A stretch of DNA of 64,000 bases, from NCBI GenBank assembly GCA_963930655.1, contig OZ005600.1:9861501-9925500 (forward strand), given 5' to 3'. Both the position numbers and the translations under genes were made by a program. Below the pieces are notes generated by a model. The model made no database searches. It saw nothing but the letters and a program-made list of their open reading frames with translations, and was not told the origin of the DNA. Shown in pieces: positions 59,153 to 64,000 of this stretch; the first letter of the stretch is position 1; every line of letters begins with the position of its first letter. The stretch comes from Myrica gale. Taxonomy: Eukaryota; Streptophyta; Magnoliopsida; Fagales; Myricaceae.

Positions 59153-60491
59153 TTGGGCTGTGAGTCTACCTCTGTTGAATGGAGGGGACGAAACTCTTTA
59201 AATTCGATAACAGCTATAACATTCTCTGTGCTTCCTATTAACGGCGAGATTCCCGAAGCGGGTTTCTACTGCTCCTCCTCGGGACCCGAAGGCTTGGAAT
59301 CCAAAATTCTTCGTGATTCGCAAAGTTCTTTTCTCTGCTTTCGTTTGTCTCCGTGGAAACCGGTCTCGTATGAGCATTATTTTTTTTTCCTGATATTTCG
59401 CGCTCAGCTTTCTTCTTTCATTGTTTCTTTCTGCGTTGGAATTTCCGGTTTCTGTGGTTCGAATTACGAGTTATATGATTCTGTTTCTGGAGTTATATTC
59501 TGGATCGCTGTCAAAGAGTGATGGATCTGTTTGGAAATTGTACAATTTGGCTCCAGTTCTTGGCAGTTCTATTTTTGCATGATTCTCCAATTGATTTTAC
59601 TATCCTGGAAAATGGTTCATTTACTTTTTCTGCTTCTTTTTCATTGTTGTTTGAAGTTTGCGGATTTGAGGTCTTCTGGTATCGTAGGATCTTTGGTTGT
59701 AATTCCGTTAGCAGAATGGATCAGTTTAGTGGCTGTTAGGTAAAATGTAAAGCACCTGCCGGGCAGGGTTAATTCATTGACCTTGAGTAAATATTTCGGA
59801 TGCTAAAATGTTAACATTTTAGAGAAATTTTATAATGCAAATTTCCAAATAATTGTATAAGCGTGCATGAGTTTGTTTGCAGTTTGGTTGATTAGTAGAA
59901 ACGTATATTCTCAGAAAACCCCCCAAATATTTGGAGGATCTCCGAACTCTTATCTTTTGATTCGTTGGGAGCAATTGAATGTAACAAAACGAAGTGCCTT
60001 TTATAGAACCTGAAACCAATTTGACGTTTTACAAAGAAAGCTGTGAAATGGAAGGTTTTATTCCTGCTGTGGTTGTGAGACTGCAAATGTCTACCTACGT
60101 AATGTCTTTAATAATCAATCTTACGGGAATATTGTCATCTATTTTATGCAAATTTTTGGTCAACTGCCAATCTAACATGTTGGCACTGGCAGATGAAATT
60201 TTCTGTTTTTTTCCTTCTTTAAGATTTGTGTGCATGTGGTTTCATAATAGTCGATACTTGCAGTTTTTGTCGATGTGTATGTATTGATGTGATTATATAA
60301 AAGGACTCTTTGTTTTCTCTCCAAGCTAGTGATTGTCTCCTGCCAAGAGAATTTTTTTGGTTTTATCTCATTCTAACTTTGTGGGATTACTTGTTTCCCA
60401 ATGCAGATAAAAACTGTTGCCTTTTGACATTCCAGTGAAGTAGTTGATTCATGAAAACTCGGTGAAACACTTGCGACAAATTGAAAGAGAA
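59153..60491 (+). promoter_or_regulatory. 5' UTR region of the transporter gene, with a leader intron
   Basis: A donor GTTAG/GTAAAA at 59740 and an acceptor AATGCAG at 60406 can frame an intron of about 670 bases in the leader. The second leader exon would be 60407-60491. Several upstream open frames occur in 59153-59743; whether they are translated cannot be told. The transcription start is not located. Confidence 0.5.
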
Positions 60492-63005
60492 ATGACTGCG
60501 ACAAACATGGGTGATAGGAAGGGGACCCTTGATGCTGCCTCATGGATGTTTAATGTGGTCACATCTGTTGGGATAATCCTTGTCAATAAGGCTTTGATGG
60601 CTAAATATGGCTTTACCTTTGGTATGTAGCGTATTTCTCCTCCTTTTTTTCACACCATTCTTTGATTGAATTCTGTAGTTTGCAATTCAAAATACTAGTA
60701 CAATTCAACCTAATTAAGTAGTTTTAATTCAGAATAAAAAAAATGCTGCTGTGGGTTGGTTTCGATAATATGCATTCCAGTTATAATTGTTGAATAGGGC
60801 ATATTCTGTGTCTCTTTTTTATCTTTTTATATTTCAAAAGTCTTCGGGAGTAGAGCTCGGACAAAAAGTTTAGGACTGATAGTTTGATAAAAAGCTAATT
60901 GGTTTGGTGTCTTTGAGACTGCTATATTCTTGTATATTAGGTGTTAAGGATTTTGTGATGGTGCATCAATTGATTGTATCAGAAAATGCATCCTTTTGGA
61001 CACTTTGATCACATATTCTCTGGTGATATACCTGTAGACCCGCAGAACAGAAAAGCCTTAAAGATTATCCATTGTCAATTTATTACGATATTTCCCGCCT
61101 TCTTCCTAACCAGTGGACCTTTCTTTCTAGTATCCTTTCCCCCACACCCAGGCAGTATTTGACTTGTTCTCATCATCCAGCGAAGAGTAATGATCTTTTC
61201 ATTTAACTGGAATTGTCTATGTTATTTTGTCCTCATTTGTAGTTTTACAAGGCAATAAATATGGTCGTAGTGGTGATTTTAGTCAGAGTAGAATTGGATA
61301 TGGTTTGAAAGCGAGTGGGAAATGATCAATCTTATGAGTTATTTTGAAGGCCTCTATTCTGCACCAGATAGCACCATTGGAATTTGGCATTAATTTATTG
61401 GGAAGTGATGTTTGGATTTGAACTGGTTATCTTCAATGAGAATGGAATTATTGCCATAGCTTCAAAATGTAGTCTAGAACTGATCAAGAAACCCTTGTCA
61501 AGATGCACAGGCAAGCCAGATAATCGTGAATTGTCTTTGAAGCTTCTACAGGCACTTCCTCTCCCATAAGATTTGGGTAGAGGATAAGGTTGTTGGTTCA
61601 AGCGGTGTCTGCATGTGGTAACTTACTAACCCAAAAGAAAACCAAAGAGATAATGTCATTGCCGAGCATACATAGGTTTCCTCATTGATTTGGACAAAAT
61701 ATAACCTGTTCTTATTAACTAATTGAGTCCTATAGTGAAATGAAACCCATTATGACAAATCGCTCCTGTACTATTAAACCTGACATTGTGTTCCATATAA
61801 TGCCTCCATGCAGCTACAACGTTAACCGGGCTGCATTTTGTCACAACCACGTTGTTGACTGTTCTTTTTAGGAAGCTGGGATACATTCAGGCCTCTCATC
61901 TACCAGTTTCTGAACTTCTGAGATTTGTTTTATTTGCGAACTTTTCCATTGTTGGCATGAATGTGAGTTTAATGTGGAATTCTGTGGGATTCTATCAGGT
62001 CAGTTCTGGTAATGCTTTCTTTTGTTTGCTTCTTCAGTCAAAATATCAGATATTACAACTTCTTTTTTCCTGTCCAATTTTTGTGACCAGATTGCAAAGC
62101 TCACTATGATCCCAGTATCTTGTTTTCTGGAAGTTGTCTTCGACAAAGTGCGATACTCCAGGGACACAAAACTTAGCATAATATTAGTCCTCCTTGGCGT
62201 TGCAGTCTGCACTGTTACTGATGTCAGTGTCAATGCCAAAGGTTTTATAGCTGCTTTAGTGGCAGTTTGGAGCACTGCAATGCAGCAGTATGTAAGTAAT
62301 TATTTGTTGAACCCTTGATCCTTTACGGGGATGGCATCAAGTGTGATGGATTAGGGGTGGCAAAGTCAGTTGTGGGTCGTCTAGTTGAGTATCACGTCTC
62401 TTATGTATGTGCTCTTTGCATGTATTTCTTTTATATATGTGTACACAGACATATGCACATACTCATACACAAGCATCCATGTATATGTGTAGATCACATT
62501 GGAAATTGATAATCCACACTTATTATCATGTCTCCACATTGGTAGGGTTTTCACATTGTTAATTAGGAGGTGCACACATCTGCAGACGTCAACCTATAGG
62601 TGTAGCTTACAGCGAAAATGTGTAATCCATGCTAAGTATCTTGTTTCCAAATGGGTAGCGTTGTCACATTGTTACATGGCCTTACATAGGAATGATATGA
62701 GTTCTGTAAAGTAATTTCCAAACTGAAGACAGGTTTGGGTAGTATTCGTTCATTTCAAAGATCACAGACTTCTAAGCTTCATCAAGAACATATGACATTG
62801 TCATTGTTTTTTTTTAAAAAAAAATTTGGTTATGCTTTTGCAGTATGTGCACTATCTTCAGCGGAACTATTCTCTTGGATCTTTCAACCTACTGGGGCAT
62901 ACTGCTCCAGCACAGGCAGCATCCCTGCTGGTAGTAGGACCCTTCCTGGACTACTGGTTGACTGGTAAAAGAGTTGATGCCTATGACTACAGTTTCATAT
63001 CTCTG
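60492..63005 (+). CDS. UDP-rhamnose/UDP-galactose-type nucleotide-sugar transporter (3' end not in window)
   Basis: Exons seen: 60492-60621, 61814-61998, 62091-62291, 62844-63005; 226 residues so far of about 330-340 expected. It belongs to the plant NST-KT/TPT family of Golgi antiporters that bring in nucleotide sugars in exchange for UMP, feeding pectin and hemicellulose synthesis. Signature segments: [20 protein letters not shown] at the first membrane helix, [81 protein letters not shown] and [20 protein letters not shown]. It is closest by memory to the Arabidopsis URGT4-6 group. Two in-frame ATGs exist (60492 and 60507); the first is chosen. The last exon (with the expected GRFTAVSFQVLGHMKT) is not found before 64000. 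Confidence 0.88.
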
Positions 63006-64000
63006 GTAAGCTCCTTTTCCTTCTCTTTTAATCAGAACTAAAGAATTTTGGTTAATAGGTGAGGTCTACTTCTCCAACAACAAATATGATATATGGGGAA
63101 TTTTCCAACATCACACATATCATTCTTTCAGCTAATGCTTCTGTCTATATCTTTGCATGTGAACGTCAAGATGTTTTTATGTTTAGTTGCATGTGCTTGT
63201 AGGATTCCATCCATGTTCATGGTTGCAGTTGTAATATGGCCTTCATGTCAGTCATCTTTTGGCAGCCAAATTTTAATGGCTGCAGTTGCTTGGATAAAGC
63301 TCATTGCATCAATACTAAAATGTGAGTAGACCGTTGGTCAAAGGTGGCCAAGGCCTTACCAATTTAGAGCACAATCAAGGAGCAAAACCAGCCTTTGAAT
63401 TGCCTCTACCGTGTATCTCCCATGTCTGTCTTCAGAGAGTCCCAAAAGAACTCTTAACAGTGCGCAGACGAAAAGGCCAAACATCTTCTACGGGCCCAAA
63501 TTAGTGCCTACTAGTAAATTCTGTGAGGTGTAGATAGTGATGGAACAACAAGTGAAAAATGGCCCAATGGCTAATACGCCTTATTGTACTACCACATTAG
63601 AGACCAACATCTGTATCCTCCAAAGAAAGGCCTTGCTCAGAGATTTTGTACACTGATGTATATCCCCTTTCGGATGGTGGGAATTTATCCTTTTTAATTG
63701 CAAATTGGGATTAGTTACCTGTTGTATTGAAAGCGACGTGCTCCTCTTAGCAAAGGGTGTGTTCCTTATGGATTGAAGTCCTGTCATTGGGTATAGGAGA
63801 GGGGTTCAGTAGGCATTCTCCTAGCTTGTCTAATCTGATGTAATTTGAAAATGACTCTTAATTGTTTTTATCCTTCTACAATCAAGGATAGGGTATTTTT
63901 CTTTTTGACTGTGTCGGAACGATCTATACAAGTGTAATCATGATGATGTTCAGTTGCATCATGGCTAGATTACCTTTCTCCCGTCAGTCCAATATCCCTT
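63006..64000 (+). other. Intron of the transporter gene, or region of a lost 3' end
   Basis: After the GT donor at 63006 I find no match in any frame to the C-terminal third of the family. The short frames here (for example 63093-63329) are not recognisable. Either the intron extends past the window or the gene is truncated. Confidence 0.5.

Noticed and set aside
61578..61640. SINE-like segment with GGTTCAAGCGG in intron 1 of the transporter gene
   Set aside because: B-box-like motif alone; no tail, no target duplication and no second copy in the window.
1..64000. CRISPR arrays, bacterial operons, organelle DNA insertions
   Set aside because: No regularly spaced short repeats, no prokaryotic gene organisation and no recognisable plastid or mitochondrial genes were seen.

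Overview
This is nuclear DNA of a eudicot plant, perhaps a woody one. It is AT-rich, its genes have many introns with long AT-rich introns, and every recognisable gene is a plant family. The spacers are packed with foldback MITEs and old retroelements. I cannot name the species. Gene models below were built by hand from splice sites, reading-phase bookkeeping and remembered family similarity. No alignment was run.

Layout. At 0.9-2.7 kb there is a cluster of three U14 C/D-box snoRNAs behind a promoter with site II and telo-box elements. A Ty1-copia element (3175-7836, minus strand) sits just downstream. It is bounded by a GGGGG target duplication and carries a nested hAT element with its own 8-bp duplication. 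A ten-exon gene for a UBP27-like ubiquitin protease follows (10215-15171, +). At 17.1-17.4 kb and 23.3-23.6 kb lie two minus-strand GOLVEN/RGF/CLEL peptide-hormone genes, paralogues with the same two-exon design. At 28.1-35.0 kb is a twelve-exon EME1-like gene (partner of the MUS81 nuclease) with one GC-AG intron. A single-exon DUF3511 gene is at 37.7 kb. A minus-strand TSL-kinase-interacting-protein-1-like gene spans 39.5-42.6 kb.

The most unusual region is 44.65-55.4 kb. A small conserved plant gene on the minus strand (exon 1 at 55.4 kb, exon 2 at 52.9 kb) has its last exon and much of its last intron in tandem duplicate. The units are 44651-48626 and 48627-52208, about 4.0 and 3.6 kb. The two last exons encode identical protein, so the gene has two candidate 3' ends. 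Unit 1 carries a 275-bp MITE with an 8-bp target duplication, and unit 2 has the empty site. The window ends inside a Golgi nucleotide-sugar transporter gene of the UDP-rhamnose/UDP-galactose type (60492 onward, +), whose last exon or exons are not visible before base 64000.

The genes are ordinary housekeeping, DNA-repair, peptide-signalling and transport functions with no sign of a shared pathway. At least four MITE families recur: (A) 96, 38946, 58173; (B) 8408, 37317, 57483; (C) 9726, 32050; (D) 13013, 43616, 56692, with a look-alike at 44942. I found no CRISPR array, no bacterial operon and no convincing wholly new gene system.
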